A stretch of 64,000 nt of DNA, taken from the NCBI GenBank assembly GCA_015680685.1, contig MNCI01028452.1:831786-895785 (forward strand), given 5' to 3'. The stretch is from Gnetum montanum (taxonomy: Eukaryota > Streptophyta > Gnetopsida > Gnetales > Gnetaceae). The notes under the pieces were generated by a model, which worked only from the letters and a program-made list of their open reading frames with translations, was not told the origin of the DNA and ran no database searches. Shown piece by piece: positions 11,982-23,410 of the stretch; the first letter of the stretch is position 1; every line of letters starts with the position of its first letter. The position numbers and the translations under genes were made by a program.

Positions 11982-14900
11982 CTATTGCACATTGACTAGT
12001 AATATTTTATCGGAGTGCTTTTTTGGAGTTTTTAGGAATTTCCAGCTTCCCCCTATTGATGTTTTTAGGTTAAGGGTTGGAAGTTGGTGACACTCTTGCT
12101 CTAGTGCATCTATGCTTTGGACGTAGGCACAAGTTGTTCCCTCAGTTAGTTCCATGCACATTGGTGAGCTACTCTCTTGATTAGCTATCAACCACTGGGT
12201 GTTTTCTTGTTGTGTGGTTGCTACATACAGGCACTTTTGTATGTTAGTTTCTTGGGCATACCAGTTGCATGCAGACAATGTGGAACATTCCTGTACTTAA
12301 TCACACCCTATATCACTGTATGTGATGCATGGAACTTTCTTCTTCTTGATCTTTCCAAAAGTGTTTTCCTTAGATATTTCTAGAGAAAGATCATGGATTC
12401 CTAGGCATGCATTTATGGTACTTAGCCATGCCCTTCCCATTATTATTGGGAAGTCCCCTTTGTCATTTTTTCACTTGTATCACTAGGAAATCAGCTAGGT
12501 ATGACCATCCACACACAGTGCTAACGATGTCCTCCACCAGTTCCAAGGGAACAGTGATGAACTGGTCGGCTAGCTCTAGTCAAATATTGCTCTTCTTTAG
12601 TGGAGGCAGGTTCCAGGCTTTATACATCTCTTGTGATATTAAGTTAACTCCGAAACTTGAGTCTAGAAGAGCTTTACATGGTTCATTCCCAGCGACTTGG
12701 AGATAGATTAGAGGACTTCCAAGATCAGAGAATTTCCTGGGAAGGTGGTCCTCCTTAATCCAATCAATGATGGCATGTGTTAACATAACCGTGTGCGTTG
12801 AGCTCTGTTTTTGGTTTGAAGGGAGCTCTAAAGCCTTATTTTATGGAGAAGCGTTCAGAGGCTCAACTGCTTGTGGTTGTGAGAGCTTGGTTTGATTGTT
12901 GCTTTGAAGAAAGGTCTTCTCTTTGTACGGTTGTCAAAACCAACAATGGGTTAAAGGTTTACAACTCTCGTAGCATTGTGTTGTTGCGGTTGAGTGGGGA
13001 GTTCCCCTTGCATTGTTGGAGTAGGTGGTAATGGAGCTATCGGTGTGAGCGTTGTAGATGGGTTTGGAGGATGATATGTCTATGGGCTATCTCTCCTAGG
13101 AAAAGGATTCCTATAATACTCCTGAGCTTGGTAGTGATGTTGTGGTGTCATGTGACCAACAGAGTTACGTGGAGAGATTGGCTGTTGCACGTAATAGTCA
13201 TATGGATCCGGTTGCTGGTAAGGGTATTTTTTCCTTGGTGGTGGCATCCCCCATGACTATGGGTATTGCCACTATTGGTGTTGCTCAATAGGTTGTGGCA
13301 GAGTTCCACTTGGGTAATACGTTAGAGGTTGGTGGAACTGCCTTGGGTTACCTTGGGGATAAGGTAACCATCAGGGTGCTTGCCGTTTATTAAGTCGTGG
13401 GTTGAGTGCATACACCCCAGACTCTTGTAGGTGTGAGATTACTGGGCAACATCCCTTAGGATGGTCGTATTGGCATATCTCACATCCACCGTCATTGTCC
13501 GTATCGATATCCACAACCTCTTCGATGATGGCCATTTTACCCTTACCTTTGTTACATGCATGGTCCAAATCCCTCTTTTTCTTTTTGTCATAGTCACTAC
13601 CTCGCTTCTTAGACTCCTCTAAAATTTTAAGAATGGTTTTAAATCTACTATCTAGGGAGTCCCACATTTAGTCTACCTTTGCTGACACTTCTATTGTTAA
13701 TTTTTGGAGTAGCAAGGTTTTTCTATTCACCATCTCTCCTAGTGATGACTCTTCCTCCTCCTCACAGAATCTCACTCCCCTTTTTTGGAGGGAAGGATCA
13801 TGGTTGTACTCTTCCGCACTTTCTCTCTTACGTAGCTCTCCTTCTTCCTTAGCTACTTACTCTAGCAATCTATGAACCTGATGGGACCTAAGCTCTAATA
13901 ATCTCCCTTGGGCATACATTCCAAGGGTTCTCCTTGTTTCATTCCTAAGTCCATCTACAAGATGGCATAGTTGATCTTGCTACGAGTAACCATGGCCCAG
14001 GCAACGATGTAACAGTGCATAATATCGGCCCATGGCAGCATCCACGGGTTCATGACTTCCTTGCTTCCATCCTTGGATTTTCTTTTGTAGGTTGGACACT
14101 CAGGAGTACGTTTGATACTTATCATTAAATAATTTTAGCATCGTACTCCATCTTTGAATGGATTCTGCTGCTAAGGATCGGTACCAGCTTTCCGCTTCTT
14201 TTACTAGTGTCCTTGGGAACAACTTTAGCTTTTGCTATTCATTCTCGATGTTCTACAAGGCACATGCATCGTGAAATGCCTGTAAGTGGTTCTGAGGATC
14301 AGCGTTGTATCCCCCCTCAAATCGTGAGATGTTATTCATATCTAACCTCGTGATCCTGCTATCTTTTTGATGCCTTGTGGGAATTCTTACGGCCTCCGTG
14401 ATATCTAACATGCTTCGGGTTGTGAGTAGGAGTTCTTCATAGTCATTTCTCTCATAGCATCTGTGATGTCTATGTGGTTCCCTACTCTCCCTTCTTCCAT
14501 GCCATGATTCTCTAGAGTGCCCTTGTCCTCGCTCTTGACCCTCTTGTTGAGGTTTCTCACCCTGTTTACCTTTATCCTCATGGTTAGTTTCCTTATGACT
14601 GCATCCTGATACTAAAGGAGAGGGTGAATGTGATGATGAAGGTGAAGAAGAAGGAGAACCATCACCATGACAATGTTTCCTACCTTCTCTTCAGTTGATC
14701 ATAATTACGATCAGACTGTCCACCCTTATCATGTGTTTGTGTTCCCTCGTTGAACACTTGGTGTTCGTGGGGATCAGAACCAGGGTTGTGAATCGTGGAG
14801 TGGAGGTTCTGATACACCACCTCCTAACCATCATTAGGAGGGGGAACATAATTTTGTGGAGAACCTATGAAAATAGGTTCACCACCCTCAATTTTTCTTA

Positions 14901-15312
14901 AGAAGGGTGGAGCATCATTGGGTCCTTTGCCCTTCAACAATGTGTAGTATCTCTCTTGTTGCAAGTTCCTTTGACGTTGTGCTTCTGTAGGATGGTAGTC
15001 CCTTGTGTCATGGTTGCATGCAATGTACTTTGCATACAACTGTGACATGCCTATTCGTGCAAGAGCACGAAGGAGCATGTTGGGGACTGCTCGGTCTAGA
15101 GGCAACACTATGTTACCCTCCAAGTCTCTCCAATGCAGTTGTTCATCTTGATGGAGAATAAAGGTAAAGTTGGGTACATATTCATCGTGATGAATATGTA
15201 CCACACAGAATTGTTGATGAACTGGTGAATCTTGGTTACGTGTGTTGTGCCACCGACTGTCTCTTGTGTTGGTCCTAGGCGGTGAAGTGCTTTTGTGTGA
15301 AGAAGAAGACAT
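11982..15312 (-). pseudogene. gag-protease of element B (broken)
   Basis: Start at 15312 (MSSSS), the same place as in A. Domains in order: conserved N-terminal block (FTFILHQDEQLHWRDLEGN, about 15175-15115); acidic and arginine-rich linker; capsid-like part (about 14150-13800); cysteine/histidine motif CEICQYDHPKGCC (about 13490-13450), an unusual C-x2-C-x3-H-x4-C; proline-rich stretch; protease at 12786-12400 with ALLDSSFGVNLIS, where the usual Gly after DS is Ser. The tail 12278-11982 (98 residues) corresponds to sequence before RT in D, but RT is absent. At least ten stops or shifts. Confidence 0.82.
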
Positions 15313-15445
15313 TTTAGTCTTGTTCAGTGTGTTGTTTACCATTATCTTATTTTTTTCTTTTGATCTATCCTAGGGGTTTGTTCTAGCATCCCAATGATAT
15401 GAATGATCTCCTATGTTCTACGTAGCACACAAACAACTAAGTCCC

Positions 15446-15460
15446 TAGCAACGGTGTCAA
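15446..15460 (-). other. Primer-binding site of element B (decayed tRNA-Asp type)
   Basis: Minus strand TTGACACCGTTGCTA, next to the 5' LTR. It differs from the A version by changes typical of cytosine deamination. Confidence 0.75.
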
Positions 15461-16255
15461 TGATGAGTGGCAAGGTACCCCTACACTCAACCATACGAAT
15501 ACGAGTGTCTCACACACGATCCGGTCAAACTCCAAGGACTAAGTGCTTACGTGCCTTAATGGAACACTTAAGGTTAATTAATTGTCGTCTTCCCAAACTT
15601 ACTTGTATTGTCACGGTTGTATGGTTAAGTAAGCTTGAGGTGTATGATTTTTATATCTTTTTTTTTAATATCTTATGCTAATAGGGGAAGGTGAAGAGAA
15701 CTAAGTAACTAACTTTCATTAACTATTCACTAACTAAGTTCTAATTGTCCTAGCACCAGTATCCGTTACGACTTGCCGCACACACCCTGAACTAGTGCAA
15801 CGCTGCTAGGATTACCAAATGCTACTTGTTACTAGGTTACCAAGTGTTGCACACGTGCTCGAAGCAGTCGTACTGAATGCACTTAACTAGGAGAGTAAAG
15901 GGTTGAGAGAGATTACTTATCTAGGAAAGCATTTAAACATTTAACAATAATTAATACCTATTTATCTTAGTCCACATGCTGCAAGGTTTATCAGAAATTT
16001 CGTCTTTATTGCCGTACACAAATGTGTGCTCAGGTACAATTTGCTTGAATAAAGATCCGTTCACTTTAAGACTCCTACTGCGGGCACATGGAAATTATTC
16101 TAACTCTAGAATGGTAAAACTGCTATAGTTTGGCTAAGGTTCTAAGTCTAAGTGCCTAAAACAAGGAAAGTTTCCTCTTATTTATAGACATTATGGCGGG
16201 CCGCTATATCGCGTACGCGATATTGCGAGGGCAGACGCGATATCGCAGCTCATCA
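15461..16255 (-). repeat. 5' LTR of element B
   Basis: 795 bp, TGATGAG to CTCATCA. TATA box on the minus strand at 16186-16177. GATATC/GCGATATCGC palindromes at about 16200-16250. Confidence 0.88.
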
Positions 16256-16283
16256 ATTTTCCATAACGTGTAAATGGTTTACA
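16256..16283 (-). repeat. 3' LTR of copia X, inner end
   Basis: The last 28 bp of the LTR, ending GGTTTACA. Together with 8858-9261 it continues the LTR across the insertion of B. Confidence 0.8.
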
Positions 16284-16297
16284 TTCTCCCACTTGGT
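16284..16297 (-). other. Polypurine tract of copia X
   Basis: Minus strand CCAAGTGGGAGAA immediately before the LTR start TGTAAACC, a classic copia arrangement. Confidence 0.85.
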
Positions 16298-16587
16298 CTT
16301 CATATTTAACCTAACATTCATCAAACCCAACTTTCAAGAAATAAATACATGAATCATGGCAATAGTTTCTCTAAATGTGAGTATTATCTTCCATGTATTA
16401 CAATGTATTATTTCTCAAGCTTAATTTCTTATATGATAACTAAACTTTAAGAATAAACCTAATGTTTATTCTAGGTCCTGCCATATGTCAATTTTCTTTA
16501 ATAACTGTATGTGCAAACTAGATGTGAGAAAACATCACAACTAAATAAGAGTTTCATTAAAAGTATAAAATTATACGTACAAAGAAA

Positions 16588-18400
16588 TTACTTTATGAAA
16601 CCAAGTCCCATATGAACGACATGATCCTTAAATGACTTCAACGGCATTCCTTTTATCAAAGGATTAGCTATCATCAATTCAGTGCTTATATGCTCAATGG
16701 CCACTTTCTTTTTCTTAATATGTTCCCTTATGGCTAAGTACTTTATGTCAATGTATTTACTTTGACTGCTACTCTTATTATTGTTAGGCATAAAGACAAT
16801 AGCTAAATTGTAAAATACTCTTAATGGCCTAGATATAGAATCTACAATTCTAAGGCCTAATATGAAACTCTTCAACCATACACCATGTGAAGTAGCCTCA
16901 AAACAAGAAATGAACTTTGCATCCACTATGGAGGTAGGAACCAAAGTTTTCTTTCCACTCCTCTAGGATACAACTTCTATAGCCAACATAAAAACATGAC
17001 CAAATTTTGATTTCCTTAAATTAATGTAACCAACAAAGTATAAATCAAAGTAGCCAATCACCTTCATATTATCACTTCATCTATACATAAGTATGTAATC
17101 TTTTGTAGCTTGAAGGTACATCATCATCTTCTTTGTAGCCCTCCAATGGTCAGTGCTTGGATTACTTTGATATTTTCCCAACATTCCTATAGCAAATGTA
17201 ATGTAAGGTCTTGTACATACTTGAGCATACATTAGGCTTACAACAACTAAAGCATATGGAATGTTACTCCTCTACCTTTTCTCTAAATCATTCCTAGGGC
17301 ACTAGTTCAAATTAAACTTGTTACCCTTCATAATGGATGCTATACTCAATGAACAATCTTTCATTTGAAACATCTCTAAAGCTTTATTGATATAGGTTTC
17401 CTGTGACAATCCTAGGATACATCTAGATATATCCCTATGGATCTTAATGCCAATGACATAAGATGCCTTATCCATATCCTTCATGTCAAAGTTCTTAGAG
17501 AAAATTTGTTTCACCTCATATAGAAATCCATTATCATTGGTTGCAAGAAGGATATCATCCACATATAAGTCAAGGAAATATATTTTGCTCCCACTAATCT
17601 TCTAGTATATACATTGATCCATGATGTTCTCTTCAAAATTAAATGAAGTGATGACATCATGGAATTTTAAATACCATTGACAAGAGGCTTGTTTTAATCC
17701 ATATATTGATCTCTTATGCTTGCATGCCAATTGCTCACCACCACTAGAGAAAAATCCTTTAAGTTATTTCACATAAACCTCCTCCTTTAGATCACCATTA
17801 AGGAATGTCATTTACACATTCATCTAATGTAATTCAAAATCAAAATGAGCAACCAATATCATAATTACACAAAGGAAGTCCTTCTTAGATTCAGAAGAAA
17901 AGGTTTCCATGTAATCTATTCCCTCTCTCTAAGTGAACCCTTTAGCAACAAGTCTTACCTTATATCTTTCATTGTTGCCTAATGAGTTTTTCTTTCTCTT
18001 GAAGACCCATTTGTATCCAATGGCTTTTACACCATCAGGTAACTTAAGAGGATTCCAAACTGCATTAGATGACATAGAGTTCATCTCATCTTTCATGGCA
18101 TATCACAAGTCATATTCCTTACAACTCATGTCTTATGGAAATGTTTTGGGATCATTTTCAGCTCCTATGTTGTAGTCAAACTCCTATAGATACACTATAT
18201 AGTCACTAGGAATCACTGAACACCTTACTCTAGTAGATCTCCTTAATGTTGTTTCATCATTCTCCTAAGGAGCATGTTGTTCAACAACCTATTCAACAAG
18301 TTCTAGTATCTGTTGTCTAGCTAGATCTATTACTTCTTGATTAGTAGTTTGTGGAACTTCAATGATTGATTGTTGTTCATCATGTGTTTGTGCTCTAGGC
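16588..18400 (-). pseudogene. copia X reverse transcriptase and RNase H (broken)
   Basis: The RNase H end is the open stretch 16944-16588 (KFISCFEATSHGVWLKSFI, then KYLAIREHIKKKK and IEHISTELMIANPLIKGM), matching the C-terminus of copia pol. The first residues of its active-site region are altered. RT lies upstream (about 18060-17270), with the MDDILLATND core of the YVDD motif at 17562 downwards and a C-terminal stretch to 17302. Several stops separate the pieces. Role: copying the RNA genome to DNA and removing the RNA strand. Clearly inactive. Confidence 0.85.
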
Positions 18401-19300
18401 GTGTTGTGTACAACAATCAGTTTATTACTTGAAGTAGAGGTTGAATGTCTACATGATCTTTCTCGAGAATAGTATTCTAGTATTGATTACTGTCACTAAT
18501 CAAATCTTTTTTTAAGAAATTTAGCATTCCTTAATTTCACAAACCTAGTAGTATATGATGGGCAATAAAATCTATATCCCTTAGATCTTTCAACCTATCC
18601 AACAAAATACCCACTTATGGTCCTTGGATTTAGCTTCTTTTCTTGTGGATTATAGACTCTTACTTTAGACAAGCGTTCCCAAATGCTTATATGTTGCAAT
18701 CTCAGTTTCCAACCTTTGCATGATTTAGATGGTGTCTATGAGATAGCCCTGGTTGAAACTCGGTTTAATATATACATAACGTTCTTGAGAGCTTTAGCCC
18801 ATAAGGACTTAGGAAGCTTGGTGCTGTTGAGCATACTTTGCACCATGTCCAATAATGTTCGATTTTTTCTCTCTACCACACCATTATGGTTTGGAGAACT
18901 AGGCATAGTGTATTGGAAAACAATTTGATGCTCTTGAAAAAACTTAGCAAATGGAATAGAAGGTTGTCCATCATCAATGTATCTACCATAGTATTCACCA
19001 CTTGTATCAAACCTCACTATCTTTATTTACTTACTGCATTGTTTCTCTACTTCAACCTTAAACACCTTAAAGACATATAAAGCTTCGTTCTTGTTATGAA
19101 GCAGGTAGAGATACATATATCATAAGTAATCATCAATAAAAGTAATGAAATACTTTTGACCATACGCATCCATATCTAGACTCCAAATATTTGTATGTAT
19201 GATCTCTAATATGTCTAAACTCCTCTTGGCATCTTTCTTTGACATATTGGTCTACTTTCCCTTTATGCAGTCCACACAAGCGTCAAAGTTAGTAAAATCT
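18400..19300 (-). pseudogene. copia X integrase (broken)
   Basis: The open stretch 19017-18736 carries the integrase core end: TSGEYYGRYIDD, then PNHNGVVERKNRTLLDM with the catalytic Glu. The usual Asp before the GEY block lies upstream in the D-T-S-G-E-Y context and is present. Broken by stops. Integrase would insert the DNA copy into the genome. Confidence 0.82.
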
Positions 19301-19800
19301 AGAGTACTAAGTACTTCATCATTAACTAATCTCTTTATTCTCTCAATAGAGATATGTACTAATCTACAATGCCATAACATAGAGGATTCTTTATTCATAA
19401 CACATCTCTTAATGCCAACACTATCATGAACATGCATAAAAGTATAAGGAGTTTCATTTTGTAAACTAAGTTTAAAAAGACTATCTTTCAATGTACCATT
19501 TCCAATAAGTTTAAATCTATAATATAAACTAAATATATTATTTGAAAAATTAAAGGAAAATCCCATTGATACAAGCCTTGAAACAGAAATTAAATTCCTC
19601 AAAAAACTTGGAATATAAAGTGTCTTTTCCAACTCTAAAACAAAACCACTACTTAAAACTAATTTTCATGTTTCTACTACCTCCATATGTAAGCACATCT
19701 TGTTCCTTGAATAGCTGCACAACTCACTTTCCACAGGCTTCCTTAGGTTTTGCACCCTTGTAAGGAATTACTAACATGGATTGTAGAACTGGAGTCAATA
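19252..19800 (-). pseudogene. copia X protease / GAG-pre-integrase region (broken)
   Basis: The open stretch 19632-19252 reads LYIPSFLRNLISVSRL, then MLWHCRLVHISIERIKRL with the integrase zinc-finger His and CVDCIKGK with its Cys pair. This is the copia region between protease and integrase. The protease itself upstream (about 19800-19640) is degenerate. Confidence 0.8.
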
Positions 19801-19825
19801 TACCATTTGTTATGGCCAACACCAA

Positions 19826-20640
19826 TCATATTATATTTAAAACAAACAAGTGAGAATTGAGTACCTTTCTTTTGAGACAATTTTGATATTTAGGACAATC
19901 CTTCTTTACATGCCCTTTCTTCTTGCAAAAAAAAGCATCTAGATTCCTTCTTAATATCAACTTGTGTAGGCAGTTTTTCCTTTCCCTTATTCTTTGCCTG
20001 CCCCTTATTCTTTTCTTGTGTAGCCAAATGAATACTCTCTTTTGCTTCCATAGCAAGTCTACCTTCTTCTTGTACACACATGGTCATTAGTTCATTGATT
20101 GACCATTTTTTCCCTATGTGTGTTATGAGAAATCTTAAAGGGTCCATATTGCTATGGGAGCATGTTCAAGATGTAGTGCATAAGGAAAGACTGTAACATC
20201 TCAACCTCAAGTGTTTTCAGCTAAGCCGCTATCTCCTTCATTGGCATGATGTGCTCATGCACACCATAAATTTTGGTGAGCTTCATGGATGAAAATTTCA
20301 ATGTTAAGGTGCTAGTGAAAGCTTTGTTTGATGATTCAAATCATTCATCAATTACCTTCATAAAAGCTCGCGCATTGTCATATTGTTCCAATGAATCATG
20401 CATACCAACCGAGATCTTGGTCTTTATGAGCATGACATAGACGTAATTAGATCACTACCATTTTTCATAACAACCAACATCATCCAATTGGTTGGTTTTC
20501 ATAATGGCAGGTGGTTCATCCTTACGGATAGCATAGTCAATGTCCATCTAGCCTAAATGAAGGAGAATTCTCTCCTTCCACATCTTATAATTATCACCCT
20601 TTAATTTAGGAATGTCACATTTAAAATCTTAGTTCACAGG
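19826..20640 (-). pseudogene. copia X gag (broken)
   Basis: N-terminal copia gag signature near 20620-20520 (NYKMWKERILLHLG, then MDIDYAIRKDEPPA), middle part to 19890, and a zinc knuckle FFCKKKGHVKKDCPKYQN at about 19925-19870 (C-x?-G-H-x4-C; its first Cys has been replaced). Several stops. Gag forms the virus-like particle. Confidence 0.82.
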
Positions 20641-20659
20641 TTGTATTATTGCATAAATT

Positions 20660-21459
20660 AAAACATGCTTATGCCACGAAATTTGGGTTAAAATACTATA
20701 TGACATGTTTACCAATGTAAATCATGCATAAAATATGAATCAAATGACAAAAAACTTGATCATGGGCTAAATTCTTAATTCAAAAAGATTCATATATCCT
20801 TATGATGAAACTATTAAATTATATCCCTTTTCTTAATCCTTGTGGGTAAATTAAGAAAAATAATTNNNNNNNNNNNNNNNNNNNNNNNNNNNNNNNNNNN
20901 NNNNATAAACATAATTTTATTTTAGAAATATTAATCAATAAGAAACTTTATGCATTTCTAAATGAATTACCAAAATTTTAAAATTCATAAAAAATTTGGT
21001 AATTTTAATCCCAAAAATATTTTAGAAATGCCAAAACATCTTATTTTGAAGGAATTGAATAAAATTTAGCATAAATTAAATTTCAAAATTTTATCTAATC
21101 TAAATGACAAAATTTTGAATTTCACAAAATTTCAAAAAAAAAATTATTTAACATGATTTCAAAAAATGGTGTTGTTTTTGGAAAGAACTGCGCGTTTCAT
21201 AACTTCAAAATGACATGTCGTTTAGCTACAGTAAAAGTGGTGTTGTTTTAAAGCTTCCTTAAATGCAAAATCTAGCATCATTTTTGATGTTTCAAATCAT
21301 TGAATTATTAGAAATTTAATCCCTTAATGATTTCTAACATTATTTTTCACAAATAATCATTAAAAAATAAATTCTACTGATTCAAACCATCATCGAAAAC
21401 TTTGTTAATAAAAACCTCATCTGAACAAGTTCTAAGCATCAAGACAGAGACCTAATTGA
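20660..21459 (-). other. Untranslated leader of copia X
   Basis: AT-rich, no gene. Lies between the primer-binding site and gag and includes the 39-N gap. Confidence 0.6.
20866..20904. other. Assembly gap of 39 N
   Basis: Unresolved bases in the leader of copia X between primer-binding site and gag, in very AT-rich sequence. Confidence 0.99.
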
Positions 21460-21470
21460 CTCTGATACCA
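21460..21470 (-). other. Primer-binding site of copia X (initiator tRNA-Met)
   Basis: Minus strand TGGTATCAGAG, two bases from the LTR end. Standard for plant copia elements. Confidence 0.9.
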
Positions 21471-21472
21471 AA

Positions 21473-22095
21473 TGTAAGAAAATTTTGCTGTAAAACATTA
21501 ATCAAAACATGCATTTAACCAAATTACAAAAAATCACCAAAATGCAAAAATAAACATAAAACCAACCTTTAGCCATTGATGCTCTCATTTGGATTGTATG
21601 AACATGTTTCAAAGAGTGTTTTGGATTCTTCTATCACACTAACGCTCAACAACAACAATGATGTATGCAGACTCTAAGTGTCTATGATAGGGACCCATAA
21701 GTTGTAACACGGTCATGAGTTTGATAGCTTCTGGCGCTTGTTTTTTTTCTCATCAAGAACATTTTATAGGTTAGAAAATCAATTACCAAGGATTAACTTC
21801 TAGTTTAAATGGAAAATATGAGATCATTTTTATAAAAAACGTTACAACAAATTTAGTTGGTTTCAAATTTGAAACCATTTGTTTTCCATAATGCATAAAG
21901 GGTTATATTAAAACTTTTTAGAGCATGTAAATAGTTACATTGAAACTTTTAATAATGCATAAATAGTTATATGCATTATTAAATAGTTATATTAAAACTT
22001 TTCATAATGTGTACATAATTACATTGAAACTTTCAATCATGTGTAAATGATTATATTGAAACCATTTGTTTGCCATAATGTGTAAATGGTTTACA
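21473..22095 (-). repeat. 5' LTR of copia X
   Basis: 623 bp with terminal TGTAA/TTACA inverted ends. The half next to the element's outer end holds diverged about 30-bp tandem units (21885-22080), fewer than in the 3' LTR. Confidence 0.85.
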
Positions 22096-22380
22096 TTTAA
22101 TAGTGATAATTCAAAACAACCTTGGAAACCTATTACAAAGAAAGTTTTTAGAAAATCACAAAATAAGGCACATATATATATATGTTCAATTAGGTTACAA
22201 AGAGCATAAATGCAAATGAACCCTAGGATTTCATTAGCGTATTGTAACCGAACCGGACAAAAATTCCCTAAATTATCACAATTGTGAACAATAAATAAAT
22301 AATTATATTGAAATCATTTGTTTTCCATAACGTGTAAATGGTTTACATTTAATAGTTATAATTCAAAAAAACCTTAGAAA
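22064..22380. repeat. Direct duplication with about 252-bp spacing
   Basis: 22064-22130 and 22316-22382 are near copies (LTR end CCATAANGTGTAAATGGTTT then TTTAATAGT and following). The second copy repeats the end of the X LTR plus its flank. It may be a local duplication or a second related LTR end at the target. Confidence 0.75.
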
Positions 22381-23150
22381 CTTGTTACAAATAAAGTTTT
22401 AGAAAATCACAAAATGAGGCACGCAAGCACGCACGCACACACATATCTCTTCAATTTTACTAACCAAATTAGAGGTGGCAAACATGATGATACATGTAAC
22501 AATTCTAATATCTATAAGAACACTAATTAGCAAAGATCACTCATCTTTGAGTGGAAAGGGGAATATAGAATATGTCTTATTGCATGTGGTAGAAGATCAC
22601 TCATCTTATAGACTCTTACTTCAAATAAAATTAATCATAAATTAATTCTTTTCTTGTGGATTATAGAATCCATAAGATCACTCATCTTATGATTAATTTA
22701 TGTTAGCTCTTAATATAAACATGAATTTATGTGAATTTTTTAGAAATTTTGGCAAAAATAGATTTTCAAGTATTTTGGAAATCTTCTTGAATTTTGAAAT
22801 AAAATAATAATATTTATATTATTGATTTTACTTAATTGGTAGTGGGAGTTGTGAGCCTTTTAGATGTCTCCATTTACATACAATAGTGGAGTGTTTCTTA
22901 GTGTGATCCACCCCATGGAAACAAGGGTTTGGATAAATTTTCTACCTTTGATTTTAATTCGTAAGTCCATGTGAGGATAGGAAACTAGCCAAGACCATGG
23001 CATTGAGCTAAAGAGTCTAGTGTAATGTGGTGAGGCATAATCAAGACCTATCTTTTTGATGATATGTGTGCCTTGGCCATTGAGGATGTTACTAGTGATG
23101 TTATTGTTAAGACCAAGCCATAAGTTGTTCATTTGGGGTCACGAGAATAA

Positions 23151-23410
23151 TCTAATGATAGTAGTGAGATTATTCCAAGACTTGTTGGTATATCCCTTTG
23201 GTAGTGACAATAACCAAGAGCTAGCCTTCAAAGCTACTTGAATAAAATATATATTCTTTGGATTATTTCTACATAAATTTATAACATCTTTGGATATTAA
23301 ATAATTAAAAGGATATTCCAATGATAGTACTAGGTTATTCCAAGACATATCAATATATTCCTTTGGTAACCAAGAGCTAGCCTTCAGGGATAAATATACA
23401 TTCTTTGGAT
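23151..23410. repeat. Imperfect direct repeat, two copies of about 100 bp
   Basis: 23151-23265 and 23319-23410 share TTATTCCAAGAC, CCAAGAGCTAGCCTTCA and ATTCTTTGGAT in the same order. Origin unknown. Confidence 0.75.

Larger units (their letters stand above)
9262..16255 (-). mobile_element. Element B: non-autonomous gypsy element with gag-protease only
   Basis: A whole element with two LTRs (3' LTR 9262-9978, 5' LTR 15461-16255), a polypurine tract, a decayed tRNA-Asp-type primer-binding site, gag and protease. The internal 5.5 kb has no RT, RNase H or integrase. Flanks are GTTTT (9257-9261) and ATTTT (16256-16260), a probable 5-bp target duplication with one change. The target is the U3 minisatellite of copia X's 3' LTR. 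This fits the TR-GAG class of non-autonomous elements. Confidence 0.85.
8858..22095 (-). mobile_element. Element X: Ty1/copia retrotransposon, split by element B
   Basis: Minus-strand copia element: 5' LTR 22095-21473, initiator-tRNA-Met primer-binding site, gag, protease, integrase, RT, RNase H (to 16588), polypurine tract at 16297-16284, and a 3' LTR broken into 16283-16256 and 9261-8858. Domain order (integrase before RT) is diagnostic of copia. The left end of the 3' LTR is missing because element C landed there. Confidence 0.88.

Noticed and set aside
22860-23132. 90-codon minus-strand frame as a host gene
   Set aside because: No recognisable domain, no splice signals or neighbours; kept only as a note within the unassigned region.
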